DNA of 64,000 nucleotides, from contig NZ_PVNL01000035.1 of the NCBI RefSeq assembly GCF_002994635.1, positions 93,499 to 157,498 of the forward strand, read 5' to 3'. The position numbers were made by a program, and so were the translations under genes. The notes under the pieces are model-generated. The model was not told the DNA's origin. It did no database searches and saw nothing but the letters and a program-made list of their open reading frames with translations. The DNA comes from Enhygromyxa salina. Its GTDB lineage: Bacteria > Myxococcota_A > Polyangia > Nannocystales > Nannocystaceae. Positions 9,286-17,294 of the stretch are shown here, piece after piece; position 1 is the stretch's first letter, and each line of letters opens with the position of its first letter.

Positions 9286-10070
9286 GTCCGCAGGGTACAC
9301 CCCCGGCTGGACGGGGTCAGCCACTGCGCGATCTGAGCGACGCACCAGCTTGGATCATCGAGGGTGAGATCGTGTCCGGCGCGGGGATGGACGGCCAGCT
9401 GGGCGTGGGAGGCCGCCGCGATCGCCCGCGAACAGCTGGCCGCGACCATGCGATCTCGGGCCGAGTTGAGCAGCAAGATTGGAGTCGGCGTGGCCAAGCT
9501 CGAGGCCCGGAACCGGGCGGCGGCGAGCGACTGGCGGAGCACGTTGCGTCGCGCGATCGGCCGGGCCCGATAGATCGCGGCGTGCTGGCGGGCGAGCTCG
9601 TCGTTGCTGGCGTGGCCGGTGGTCGTGAGCGCGAGGATCGCTCGCTCGCGGGCGATCGGGTCGCGGGTAGCGAGGGCCGCGAGCGTGTCGAGCAAGCCGA
9701 CGATCCTGAGCCGCTCCCACGGACGAGAGATCCCACCGACGCTCGTGTTGATCGCAACCAGACCCACGACCGCGTCGCTCGGCCACCTGCGCAGCCAGTC
9801 GAGACACACCATCGCGCCCAGCGAGACGCCGATCAGGATCGGCGGCTGGCGATCCTGAGCCCACACGCGCCGACGCAGATCCGCGGCCATGTCAGCGGTG
9901 CTGATCGGGCTGGGCTCGTGCCACAGCTCGCCGTTGCCGGGCAGATCGTGGCGCTCGACGATCGCGCTGGCGAACGACTCACGCAGGTCACGATCAAAGG
10001 TGTGCCAGTGGCCAGCCTCGCGGCCGAGCCCGCGCACGAGCACGAACCGGCGCGGGCCTTTGTCCGTCAC
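9282..10070 (-). CDS. alpha/beta hydrolase
   Basis: A 262-residue alpha/beta hydrolase. The nucleophile elbow is GVSLGAM with Ser83, the oxyanion region is near LVRGLGREAGHW, and likely acid and base residues are in NSARDRM and RAGHDLTLDDP near the C-terminus. The start is GTG 10070, overlapping the TGA of the upstream metallopeptidase gene as GTGA; a longer frame extends upstream but is antisense-like sequence without a gene. Substrate unknown. The setting, after an acyltransferase and a peptidase, would suit a thioesterase, lipase or deacylase. Confidence 0.83.
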   Translation of the reverse strand: MTDKGPRRFVLVRGLGREAGHWHTFDRDLRESFASAIVERHDLPGNGELWHEPSPISTADMAADLRRRVWAQDRQPPILIGVSLGAMVCLDWLRRWPSDAVVGLVAINTSVGGISRPWERLRIVGLLDTLAALATRDPIARERAILALTTTGHASNDELARQHAAIYRARPIARRNVLRQSLAAARFRASSLATPTPILLLNSARDRMVAASCSRAIAAASHAQLAVHPRAGHDLTLDDPSWCVAQIAQWLTPSSRGCTLRT

Positions 10071-11170
10071 GTGAACCACAGCGAGAACGCCTCCGACTCC
10101 ATGCGCTGGCGCTCGTGCCCGTCGAACACCGACCAGATCTCGGCGCCCGCGACCGCGCGCAGCAAGAACTCGATCAGCGGAATGTGGCGCCGCAGGGTGC
10201 GGCGCAGCCGATGCGGCCGGATCGGGTTGAAGCCGCCCAGCACGTCGAACAGCTGGCGCGGGTTCTTCTTGACCCACAGCCACGACCCGAGCTCGAGCGT
10301 GAGCGGCAAGAAGGGTCCGCGGTAACGTGGCTCGCGCGGCAGTCGATGGGCCTGATCGAGCGTGCGGTGGCGGGTGTCGGGGCTCCGTCCGTCGCCGTGC
10401 TCGTCGTAGAGGTGGTCCCAGAGATCGCCCTGAACCAAATAGCTGCTCGAGATCGGCTCCATCGCGTAGACGTGATTGGGCAGGGTCTCGTCGAGCAAGC
10501 GCTTGAGCGCGTAGACCTCGGCGAGCGACGGGAACGGTCGGCGCGTGTACGCGTACGGAAACCAGATGCGGTCGACGGTCCCAAACCCGGAGTGCACGTC
10601 GAGCACGATCGACTGGCGGGCCGGAAACACCCACTCGCGGATGAAATCACACAGCACCCGGGACTCGAGCTGCATCGGCGCCCCCTCGTCACCTTGATAC
10701 CAGGGCAGCTTGTTGCTCACGCGCTGACCACCGACCAGCGGCGTGGCCGAGGCGTCGGGGTGAGGCGGGGCGTTGCGCATGAGATCGACGCCGCTGCCGT
10801 TGCAGCGCCGCCGCATCCACATGCCGACGGGGTTGAGCAGCGGCAAGAACACCACGCGGAGATCGGCGAGCGCCGCGTTCAGCATGCGGTCCCAGGTCAG
10901 GAAGGTGGCGATCGTGTGCATGCCGGCCAGCACCACCCGGGTCCCGATCCGCTCGAGCCCATGCACGCCGCCGACCAGCGCGAGCGTCGGCGCGCTGGGG
11001 CGGGTGGCCCCGACGACGACGCCGATGATCGGAAACTCGACGCCGTCGTGGCGCACGGTCGCGAGCACGTGAGTCTCGGCCCGGTCGCCGAATCGCTCGA
11101 TGACGTCGCGGAGATCCGCGAGCTCGGGCAGCTCGCGGATCGCGTCGGCAAACGCGGCGGTGGGCATCAT
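10067..11170 (-). CDS. M14/DUF2817-like zinc carboxypeptidase family protein
   Basis: A 367-residue cytosolic protein resembling M14 metallocarboxypeptidases (succinylglutamate desuccinylase and DUF2817 types). Zinc-ligand motifs visible are GGVHGLERIG (His and Glu) and LDVHSGFG (His), with a Glu in LTLELGSW near residue 305 as candidate catalytic base. The start ATG overlaps the stop of the upstream agmatinase-family gene (ATGA), and its own stop overlaps the next GTG. Members hydrolyse amide bonds of small acyl-amino acids or C-terminal residues. In this operon it could remove an acyl or amino-acid group from a small molecule. Confidence 0.75.
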   Translation of the reverse strand: MMPTAAFADAIRELPELADLRDVIERFGDRAETHVLATVRHDGVEFPIIGVVVGATRPSAPTLALVGGVHGLERIGTRVVLAGMHTIATFLTWDRMLNAALADLRVVFLPLLNPVGMWMRRRCNGSGVDLMRNAPPHPDASATPLVGGQRVSNKLPWYQGDEGAPMQLESRVLCDFIREWVFPARQSIVLDVHSGFGTVDRIWFPYAYTRRPFPSLAEVYALKRLLDETLPNHVYAMEPISSSYLVQGDLWDHLYDEHGDGRSPDTRHRTLDQAHRLPREPRYRGPFLPLTLELGSWLWVKKNPRQLFDVLGGFNPIRPHRLRRTLRRHIPLIEFLLRAVAGAEIWSVFDGHERQRMESEAFSLWFT

Positions 11171-12156
11171 GGACGTGGATTGGCCTGCGCGTCGCTGACC
11201 GCGAGCAGGCCCAGGCCCGCGAACACGGCGTGGGCGGCGAAGATGCTGGTGATGTCAGCGTGGTCGTGCGGCGGGGAGACCTCGACGAGGTCCATCCCCA
11301 CGACCCTCACGCCCGCGAGGTTGTCGAGCAGACACAGGACCTCGCGCGTGGTCAGGCCGCCGGGCACGGGGGTGCCGGTTCCGGGGCAGAACGCCGGGTC
11401 GACGCCGTCGACGTCGATCGTCAGGTACACGGGGCGATCCGCGATCGCGGTCCTGATCTCGTCCGCGATCTCGACCGCGCTGCGCCGCTCGAACACCGAC
11501 GCCGGGAACAGGCGCGCGTCGTGGCCGAGGCTGATCCGGGCCTCGTCGGCGTCCTTCCAGCCGCCGCGCAGCCCGATCTGAAACAGGCCACCGCGGGCCA
11601 CGTGGCCGTCGGCGATCGCGTGGCGGATCGGCGTGCCGTGGTTGAAGTCGTCGCCCCACACCGCCGCGTCGCTGGTGTCGAAGTGCGCGTCGATGTGGAC
11701 CACACACACCGGGCCGTGGACCGCATGGATCGCGCGCAGCACCGGAGTCGTCACCGAGTGATCCCCACCCACCACGAACGGCACGGCCCCGGCAGCGCAG
11801 ACCGCCGCGATCTCGGCTTGCACGGCCTCGCGCATGAGCCCGGCGTCGAATGGCGTGGTCGGGATGTTGCCGCCGTCGACGGCCGGCACCCGCTCGAACA
11901 CATCGAGCTGGTGCTTGGGGTGGTGACCACTCACGAACGCGCTGACCCGGCGCACGTGGTAGGGCGCCACGCGGGCGCCAGGCAGATAGGTCGTGCCGCT
12001 GTCCCACGGGACCCCAAGGATCACCGCGCGGGCCCCAGCGAAGCGGGTCGGGTCGCCGATCCGGCCGCCAGACTCACCCCCACCTGCGATCGGGAGCCGA
12101 AAGAAGGGCGTCTGACCGCCGCGGATGTACTCGAACGAGGAGAGTTGCTTAGTCAT
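11167..12156 (-). CDS. agmatinase/arginase family ureohydrolase
   Basis: A 329-residue ureohydrolase with the binuclear manganese motifs intact: GGDHSVTTP, DAHFDTSD and DVDGVDPAF. The family hydrolyses guanidino compounds (agmatine, arginine, guanidinobutyrate, formiminoglutamate) to an amine plus urea or formamide. Start ATG 12156 overlaps the stop of the acyltransferase gene (ATGA). Its exact substrate cannot be read from sequence. Grouping with a GNAT enzyme, an acyltransferase and a peptidase-like amidase suggests an amino-lipid or modified polyamine rather than simple agmatine use. speD lies far away at 58354. Confidence 0.88.
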   Translation of the reverse strand: MTKQLSSFEYIRGGQTPFFRLPIAGGGESGGRIGDPTRFAGARAVILGVPWDSGTTYLPGARVAPYHVRRVSAFVSGHHPKHQLDVFERVPAVDGGNIPTTPFDAGLMREAVQAEIAAVCAAGAVPFVVGGDHSVTTPVLRAIHAVHGPVCVVHIDAHFDTSDAAVWGDDFNHGTPIRHAIADGHVARGGLFQIGLRGGWKDADEARISLGHDARLFPASVFERRSAVEIADEIRTAIADRPVYLTIDVDGVDPAFCPGTGTPVPGGLTTREVLCLLDNLAGVRVVGMDLVEVSPPHDHADITSIFAAHAVFAGLGLLAVSDAQANPRP

Positions 12157-13001
12157 GCAAAGGTGCCTTGGGTAGCGAGCGCGGCCTGGCGAGCGCGCAG
12201 CAGGGTGTGCATGGTCGCGCGGGTCCTCGCCGCGAGCTGCTCGGCGGACTCGTCGGGGTTCAGCTGGATCGGCGCGCCAAGGTCGAGCCACGAGATCGTC
12301 CGTCGCCGCGCGACGGTCATCGCAAAGTTCGGCAAGAAGCTGTCGTCACCGACCCACGCCGCGGCGTCACCGAGCTCGTGGGTCAAGGTCATTGGGATCA
12401 GCGGCGCGCCGGTCAGCTGCGCCAGCCCAAACACGCCGCGATAAAACGGCAGGATCTCGCGTCCGCGCGAGGTCGTCCCCTCGGGGAAGGTCAGCACATT
12501 GCAGCCTCGCTCGAGCAGCTGCCTGGCCCGCAACAGCACGCTCGCGCCGCTGTGGACGTTGCCGCGCTCGACGAGAAGATGCTCGAGGCCCCGCGTGAGC
12601 GCGCCGATCAGCGGCCACGAGCCAACCTCGGACTTGGCCACGACCGACGATGGGATCACGGAATTGATCAGGATCGGGTCCTGCCACGTGACGTGATTGC
12701 AGACCAACAGCGCCGGCCCGTGTGGGATCGGCCCACGAACCCGCACGTCGAAGCCGTTGATGGCGCACACGTTCTGCGCCATGAAGCTGTTGTAACCCTG
12801 ACGTCGAAGCGAGGCGGCCGGGCCCGGGGTCAACGGCAGCAGTCGGGATTTGACGTGGGTTGCGCTGGTCGCCAGAAACGCCGCGGTCCGACGGGTCCGT
12901 CGGCTCGCGCGGAGGACCGCCGCGGGTCCGGCGGTGAGCTTGGAGACGACCCCGAGCGCGTCGGCGTCGACAAACGAGGCAGCGGAAGACAGCGTCGGCA
13001 T
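12153..13001 (-). CDS. PlsC-like 1-acyl-glycerol-3-phosphate acyltransferase
   Basis: A 282-residue acyltransferase of the PlsC superfamily. It has the catalytic NHX4D motif as NHVTWQD (His103, Asp108) and the phosphate-binding motif FPEGTTSRG (about 172-180). An N-terminal basic and weakly hydrophobic stretch of about 95 residues precedes it. The gene follows the GNAT gene by 8 nt and overlaps the agmatinase-family gene by 4 nt. The family transfers acyl groups to lysophosphatidic acid or, in OlsA-type members, to lyso-ornithine lipid. The GNAT neighbour makes an amino-lipid reaction possible. Confidence 0.87.
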   Translation of the reverse strand: MPTLSSAASFVDADALGVVSKLTAGPAAVLRASRRTRRTAAFLATSATHVKSRLLPLTPGPAASLRRQGYNSFMAQNVCAINGFDVRVRGPIPHGPALLVCNHVTWQDPILINSVIPSSVVAKSEVGSWPLIGALTRGLEHLLVERGNVHSGASVLLRARQLLERGCNVLTFPEGTTSRGREILPFYRGVFGLAQLTGAPLIPMTLTHELGDAAAWVGDDSFLPNFAMTVARRRTISWLDLGAPIQLNPDESAEQLAARTRATMHTLLRARQAALATQGTFA

Positions 13002-13009
13002 GGTGATCG

Positions 13010-13567
13010 CTAGGCGAGCATCGGGCTCGCGTACAGCATCGGGGAGGGTGGTTCGACCGGCCGCGACGGCGTGAGCAGGCCCAGGCGGACATAGCGAGCG
13101 CGCAGCTTGGCGAACGCGGCGGCGTCGATCTTCGACACGATGCGCTCGTCAGTGGGGCCATAGAAGCCATGGCGAACCCCGATCTCGGTGGCGCCGAGCG
13201 AGGCATGCAGGGCCCGGGCGGCCTTGTTGTCGGCCTTGACCGTGAACCAGCACGAGTCAACGCGATCTGCGATCGAGCCAACGAACGCGCGCAGCAACAA
13301 TGGCACCGCGCGGGTTCCCTGAAATTCGGGGGTCACGGCGAGGGTCGTGCAGTAGGCCTCACGATCACGCACGAAGCTCAACAGATAGCCGACCGGCTTG
13401 CCGTCATTGAGGCACAAGAAACAGTGCTGGCCGAAGAAATCACAACAAAGTCGCACGTAGTAAGGACCCAAGGTGGACTCACCTTCGGCGCCGAACACCT
13501 CCTCTTCGAGGTACATGAGGTCGTCGAAGTCGCTGGGCTCGAGGTTCTTGACGTTGTAATCGGACAT
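13010..13567 (-). CDS. GNAT family N-acetyltransferase
   Basis: A 185-residue GNAT-fold protein. The core is visible as PVGYLLSFVRDREAYCTTLAVTP, then a Gln-Gly pyrophosphate loop (EFQGTRAVPLLL) and the C-terminal half NKAARALHASLGATEIGVRHGFYG. It is the first gene of the minus-strand operon ending with the ECF sigma factor at 8752. The substrate is unknown: it may acetylate a small amine, or transfer a longer acyl chain as OlsB-type enzymes do, which would make sense of the acyltransferase next to it. It is shorter than typical OlsB proteins. Confidence 0.83.
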   Translation of the reverse strand: MSDYNVKNLEPSDFDDLMYLEEEVFGAEGESTLGPYYVRLCCDFFGQHCFLCLNDGKPVGYLLSFVRDREAYCTTLAVTPEFQGTRAVPLLLRAFVGSIADRVDSCWFTVKADNKAARALHASLGATEIGVRHGFYGPTDERIVSKIDAAAFAKLRARYVRLGLLTPSRPVEPPSPMLYASPMLA

Positions 13568-13716
13568 GTCCGCTCCATCGATGGGTCTGCGTTCACCGCG
13601 ACTGTGACGGGGTCCGGATACCGATCGATCACAGCCTCGCGAACAACACGAGACAATGTGCTGCTGGCGAGGCTGCTAACGCGTGACAACCAGGACACGC
13701 GCAGGTGGACGCGAGC

Positions 13717-14460
13717 TCAGGGCGGGGTGAACTCACCGTCGAGCGTGACCGAGTCGATCGCGTGGGCCTCGAAGGCGGCCTGAGCCGCGCCAAGGCCCGA
13801 GCCAGAGTCGAGCTCGTCGAGCGAGGCCACGTCGAGCGCGTACAAGATGAACTGATAGGTGTGGGTGCTGGGCGGGCAGGGTCCGGCGTAGCCCGGCCAG
13901 TTCGCGTAGGACACCGCCTGGGTCGCCCCTGGCACCGACATTGGCATCGCCTGCCGCTCGACCGCCTCGGGGAGCCCGGTGAGATCCGCGGAGATGTCCC
14001 AGATCGCCGAGTGGTCGAAGTTGAAGCTCAGGTCGGTGAAGAACACCGCGAAGCTGGCCGTGTCAGGCGGCGCACCGACCCACTCGAGCGGCGGCGAGAT
14101 GTTGTCACCCACGCAGCTGTACTGATCCGGGATCACGCCGCCGGGCTCGAAGGCCGAGCTGGCCAGCGCGAACGCGACGGGATCGCCATCGCCATCGCCG
14201 TCGCCGTCGCCGTCACCGTCCCCATCGCCGTCGCCGTCACCCGGGTCCCCATCGCCGTCGCCCGGATCGCCGTCGCCGTCACCCGGGTCACCGTCGCCGT
14301 CGCCTGGATCGCCATCGCCATCGCCATCGCCATCGCCATCGCCGGTCTCGGTCGTCGTCGTCGCGGGGTCGCCCCCGTCGTCAGCGCTACAGCCGAGCAG
14401 GCTCAGCGAGGACAGCGTCGCCACGACGCCAAGCAGCACAGGATCAATCAGTCGTTGCAT
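13717..14460 (-). CDS. YbhB/YbcL (PEBP) family lipoprotein with Gly-Asp repeat linker
   Basis: A 247-residue exported protein. The signal peptide ends at lipobox LLGC (Cys24), followed by a short Thr-rich piece and about 55 residues of GD and GDP repeats. The C-terminal 150 residues match the phosphatidylethanolamine-binding protein family (YbhB/YbcL), with PDQYSCVGDNISPPLEW at its start and AVFFTDLSFNFDHSAIWDI in the middle. Start ATG 14460 places the signal peptide at the end; longer in-frame starts upstream run into the guaD promoter region. YbhB-type proteins bind small anionic ligands; the physiological role is unclear. Confidence 0.88.
   Translation of the reverse strand: MQRLIDPVLLGVVATLSSLSLLGCSADDGGDPATTTTETGDGDGDGDGDGDPGDGDGDPGDGDGDPGDGDGDPGDGDGDGDGDGDGDGDGDGDPVAFALASSAFEPGGVIPDQYSCVGDNISPPLEWVGAPPDTASFAVFFTDLSFNFDHSAIWDISADLTGLPEAVERQAMPMSVPGATQAVSYANWPGYAGPCPPSTHTYQFILYALDVASLDELDSGSGLGAAQAAFEAHAIDSVTLDGEFTPP
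14179..14341 (-). repeat. hexanucleotide-type repeat coding the Gly-Asp linker
   Basis: The plus strand shows a long run of gccgtc/gccatc hexamers with ggg/gga variants, which on the minus strand encodes (Gly-Asp)n with interspersed Pro. Synonymous variation at the third positions (gac/gat, ggc/ggt) breaks perfect identity, so selection on the protein is likely, although slippage can still change its length. Confidence 0.85.
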
Positions 14461-14540
14461 GGGCGGTGACGCTACACTCTCCTCGGCGTGCTGGCAGTCA
14501 CGAATCGTGTTACGACCCGTGCGCCGTCGTCCGCAGTGCC

Positions 14541-15779
14541 ATGACAGCGACCCTCCAGACCATCCGCGGCTGCGTGCTCGCGCCAGATCCCGACCATCAG
14601 CGCGTGAGCCTGCTGCCCGACGCGCTGCTGCGCATCGACGACGCGGGCGTGATCGTCTCCGTTGAAGCGGCGTCGGCTGACTGTGACGTCCCCAACACGT
14701 GGCCCGGCGCGGTGATCGTCCCGGGCTTCGTCGACGTGCACCTGCACTTTCCACAGACCCGGGTGATCGGCAGCGCCAGCGGCCCGCTGCTGCCGTGGCT
14801 CGAGCGCTCGGTGTTCCCCGAGGAGCAGCGCTTCGCCGACGACGACTACGCCGCGACCGTGGCCGACGAATTTTGCGACGCCCTGATCGCCCAGGGCACG
14901 ACCTGCGCCGCGATCTACAGCAGCAGTCATCCGGGCGCGACCGAGCGGTTGTTCGCCGCGCTCGCGCGCCGTGGTCTGCGGGCCGCGACCGGTCTGACGC
15001 TGATGGATCGCCACGGCCCCGCCGCGCTGGTGCGCTCGCACACTGACGCGCTCGCGGCCAGCGAAGGCCTGCTCGAGCGCTGGCACGGCTACGATCGCGG
15101 TCGCCTGCAGCTGTCGATGATCCCCCGGTTTGCGATCAGCTGCACGCCGGAGCTGATGCAGGCCGCGGGCACGTTCGCAGCCAGTCACGATCTGCTGATC
15201 CAGAGCCACATCAGCGAGAACCTCGACGAGATCGCCAAGACCCTCGAGCTGTTTCCCGGGCAGCGCGACTACCTCGGGGTCTACGAGGCCCACGGCTGCG
15301 CCACCGCGAGCACGATCCTCGCCCACTGCATTCACCTGTCCGATCACGAGTGGTCGCGGTTCGTGAGCCGCGACTTGGCGATTGCCCACTGCCCCGACAG
15401 CAATTTCTTTTTGGGCAGCGGCGCGATGCCGCTGGCCGCCGCGCTCGATCGGGGTCTACGCGTGGGCTTGGGCACCGACGTCGGCGCAGGTCGGACCTTC
15501 TCGGTTCGCCGGGTCGCCGCCGCTGCCCACGACGCCGCCCTGCTTCACGGGGCTCCGGTGGCTCCGCAAGCGCTGCTGTGGCTGGCGACCCGGGGGGGGG
15601 CGCGCGCGCTCGGTCGGCCGCAGCTCGGATGTGTCGCGCCTGGGTTCGAGGCTGACTTGGCGGTGATCGATCTGCCCGCGCTCGGTTCGAGCGATATGGA
15701 CACGATCATCGACGCGCTGCTGTTTCGCCACGACGCCGGCCCCGTCCGCGCGACGCTGGTCCGCGGCCGGGTCTTGTAG
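14541..15779 (+). CDS. guaD: guanine deaminase (amidohydrolase superfamily)
   Basis: A 412-residue amidohydrolase that should convert guanine to xanthine and ammonia in purine catabolism. The metal-ligand motif PGFVDVHLHFPQ (His67, His69) is the one typical of guanine deaminases. Further ligands are in IQSHISEN, LAHCIHLSD and GLGTDVGAG. Length is slightly short of the usual 430-450. Start ATG 14541 was chosen because it begins the first beta-strand of the domain; an upstream frame is open but lacks homology. Its last 32 nt and following bases (15748-15815) are duplicated at 17111-17178. Confidence 0.9.
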   Translation: MTATLQTIRGCVLAPDPDHQRVSLLPDALLRIDDAGVIVSVEAASADCDVPNTWPGAVIVPGFVDVHLHFPQTRVIGSASGPLLPWLERSVFPEEQRFADDDYAATVADEFCDALIAQGTTCAAIYSSSHPGATERLFAALARRGLRAATGLTLMDRHGPAALVRSHTDALAASEGLLERWHGYDRGRLQLSMIPRFAISCTPELMQAAGTFAASHDLLIQSHISENLDEIAKTLELFPGQRDYLGVYEAHGCATASTILAHCIHLSDHEWSRFVSRDLAIAHCPDSNFFLGSGAMPLAAALDRGLRVGLGTDVGAGRTFSVRRVAAAAHDAALLHGAPVAPQALLWLATRGGARALGRPQLGCVAPGFEADLAVIDLPALGSSDMDTIIDALLFRHDAGPVRATLVRGRVL

Positions 15780-15815
15780 ACACCCCGGCCCGTCATCGAG
15801 CCACCATCGCCGGCC
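15748..15815 (+). repeat. 68-bp direct repeat, left copy (guaD 3' end)
   Basis: This stretch covers the last codons of guaD (ATLVRGRVL then TAG) and 36 nt after it. A copy with three mismatches lies at 17111-17178. The two copies bracket the toxin-antitoxin-like gene pair at 15830-16950, which suggests that the pair entered by an event that duplicated the end of guaD. Confidence 0.85.
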
Positions 15816-15829
15816 GCGTTGAGAGCCCC

Positions 15830-16342
15830 CTACCAGGGGGCCACACATGCGCCCGCGTACAGCCAGCCCCGAGGAGCGAAGCGACCAGACGCGCGAGCGG
15901 CTGCAGTCGGCGAAGTGCCAAGCTGTATGTGGGGGTCATATTTGGTCGGGCTCACCCTGAGAAGCAAAGCGCTTCCCATGCGTTGCAGTGCTGTGTGGAC
16001 AACCGGTGGCGCCATCTTCCCGTACGGCGTGGCGGGGAGCCGAGACACATCGAAATGGCGCGGCTTTGCCGTCAATACGTAGCAAAGGCCATCGGTCTTG
16101 AGCGACATGCCTTTGGGCTCACGAAGTGCGTCGATATCGTCCGGTCGAAATGGAACGTCGAAATTTGTCCTCTTCTCATCGCGCCCCGTCAGTGGCAGGC
16201 CGACGACCAACCTGTCACGCCGCAAGGATAGGTCCGAAATGATCAGCCAAAGATGGCGTCCACCAACCTCAGCTCCGATGCTCCCTTCGCCGGAGTCGAT
16301 CTCGTACACATGATCGCATGGAATTTGCCGGCGTGTCGTCAT
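15830..16342 (-). CDS. PemK/MazF-like toxin candidate
   Basis: A 170-residue protein whose middle resembles the PemK/MazF ribonuclease fold: EVGGRHLWLIISDLSLRRDRLVVGLPLTGR fits the strand-turn-strand core in which Gly-Gly-Arg precedes the LVIS-type strand, and MSLKTDGLCYVLTAKPRH fits the later strand. MazF enzymes cut single-stranded RNA. The start ATG overlaps the stop of the upstream 203-residue gene (ATGA). The last 20 or so residues look like read-through into unrelated flanking sequence. The family assignment is from pattern only. Confidence 0.6.
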   Translation of the reverse strand: MTTRRQIPCDHVYEIDSGEGSIGAEVGGRHLWLIISDLSLRRDRLVVGLPLTGRDEKRTNFDVPFRPDDIDALREPKGMSLKTDGLCYVLTAKPRHFDVSRLPATPYGKMAPPVVHTALQRMGSALLLRVSPTKYDPHIQLGTSPTAAARASGRFAPRGWLYAGACVAPW

Positions 16343-16950
16343 GCCACTTTGCTCGACCAGTCCGGCACATTCTGACTTGCCAAGGCCGACGCGAGCCCAA
16401 ATGCTCGTCCGGCTGCGTCCAGAAACGCGAACGTCAAATCTTCCCAGATCGCCGGTTCTTCAGCTTCGGACGAGAGCCACTTGGCAATCGTCATCAGCAG
16501 GAATCGACCCTTCGTATCTTCTTTTGCTAGTTCCGTATGAGCCTCGATGCCACCCGGCACATGGCGAAGCAGGTTGGCCTCGTCGTCAGCCGCAAGCAAG
16601 CCGAGCCGGATTCGCTCAACAACATCATCACTGACATTCCGGTCTCTCAAGTCCTCGAGTAGATCGATCCTTGCGGTGGGCGAGGCGGTTCCGGGCTCAT
16701 TCATCAAGCGAATCCCCATGCTGACAACATGGACCGCGATCTCAATCTCAGGCAGCACGTCTTGCAGGACCGAGTTCATCTCTTCATGATCTTTGGACGT
16801 CAACAGGCGATCGGAGGCCGCACGAAGTTGGTTGCGCGCAGCGACGACGAGCTCCGCCGTCTCACGTGCTGGGTCCTGTCCAGAGAGCGCGGCGCCAACA
16901 GTCTCGAGGAACCGTGGACTTCGCGCTGTGCTGAGTTCTTGGGCGCTCAC
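16339..16950 (-). CDS. unknown 203-aa protein, putative antitoxin partner
   Basis: A mostly helical, acidic protein of 203 residues with no recognised family. It is first in a two-gene unit and its stop overlaps the toxin start by 4 nt. This is the classic layout of toxin-antitoxin pairs, but it is more than twice the length of MazE-type antitoxins and lacks an obvious N-terminal DNA-binding motif. It could be a new class of antitoxin or an effector of another kind. A somewhat lower GC than neighbouring genes and the flanking direct repeats point to recent arrival. Confidence 0.55.
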   Translation of the reverse strand: MSAQELSTARSPRFLETVGAALSGQDPARETAELVVAARNQLRAASDRLLTSKDHEEMNSVLQDVLPEIEIAVHVVSMGIRLMNEPGTASPTARIDLLEDLRDRNVSDDVVERIRLGLLAADDEANLLRHVPGGIEAHTELAKEDTKGRFLLMTIAKWLSSEAEEPAIWEDLTFAFLDAAGRAFGLASALASQNVPDWSSKVA

Positions 16951-17262
16951 ATGCAGAGTCTAACCCGACCTCTGTCTGCACGCGTAGCGACTCAGCGCGT
17001 GCAAGCACACGACCGTTTGAGCGTCGCCGCTACTGATAGACCCTGGCCGCGTGGGCTGCGCCGCGCTCCCACACATCCAGCGGCGAGGAGGAACGTCGAT
17101 GAGCTTGCACGCGCGACGCTGGTCCGCGGCCGCGTGTTGTAGACACCCCGGCCCGTCAGCGAGCCACCATCGCCGGCCCACCTCCGGGCCACTGTCCCGC
17201 CCACGGGCCACTTTGAATTGCATGATTTCCCCCAACCGCCCGTGATCATTGAATTCCGATCA
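16951..17262. other. intergenic region between the toxin-antitoxin-like pair and the HhH gene
   Basis: No convincing gene is seen. It should contain the minus-strand promoter of the 203-residue gene. The right half holds the 68-bp repeat copy (17111-17178), and then a block, starting with a gggccac repeat pair and running into the promoter, that is also present before the second HhH gene (19462 onward). Confidence 0.6.
17111..17178 (+). repeat. 68-bp direct repeat, right copy (guaD tail remnant)
   Basis: Second copy of the guaD end, still reading ATLVRGRVL followed by TAG at 17140-17142, with three mismatches to 15748-15815. There is no upstream guaD sequence, so it is a remnant. It may mark where guaD ended before the 1.36-kb segment was inserted. 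Confidence 0.85.
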
Positions 17263-17281
17263 TTGGCAGACCTCGTGCTTT
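17244..17281 (+). promoter_or_regulatory. conserved promoter of HhH gene 1 (sigma-54-like, with direct repeat)
   Basis: Two GATCATTG boxes (17244-17251 and 17258-17265) are spaced 14 bp apart, and the second overlaps TTGGCA. The sequence TTGGCAGACCTCGTGCTTT (17263-17281) has GG and GC dinucleotides separated by 10 nt, as in -24/-12 sigma-54 promoters. The match beyond that is partial. The same layout, with identical spacing (32 nt from TTGGCA to ATG), precedes the second HhH gene. A sigma-70-type reading is also possible. Confidence 0.4.
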
Positions 17282-17294
17282 GTGTACGAGCATC

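Noticed and set aside
10115..11581. A 488-codon plus-strand open frame opposite the metallopeptidase and agmatinase-like genes
   Set aside because: It is a GC-rich antisense shadow: His/Arg/Asp-rich composition, no motif, and two well-supported genes lie opposite.
11167..12291. A longer N-terminus for the agmatinase-family protein
   Set aside because: The extra 45 residues overlap the acyltransferase gene; the ATG at 12156 sits in an ATGA overlap and starts the family domain.
14179..14345. Possible CRISPR or minisatellite array from the regular hexamers
   Set aside because: No spacers; the unit codes for Gly-Asp in frame within a lipoprotein.
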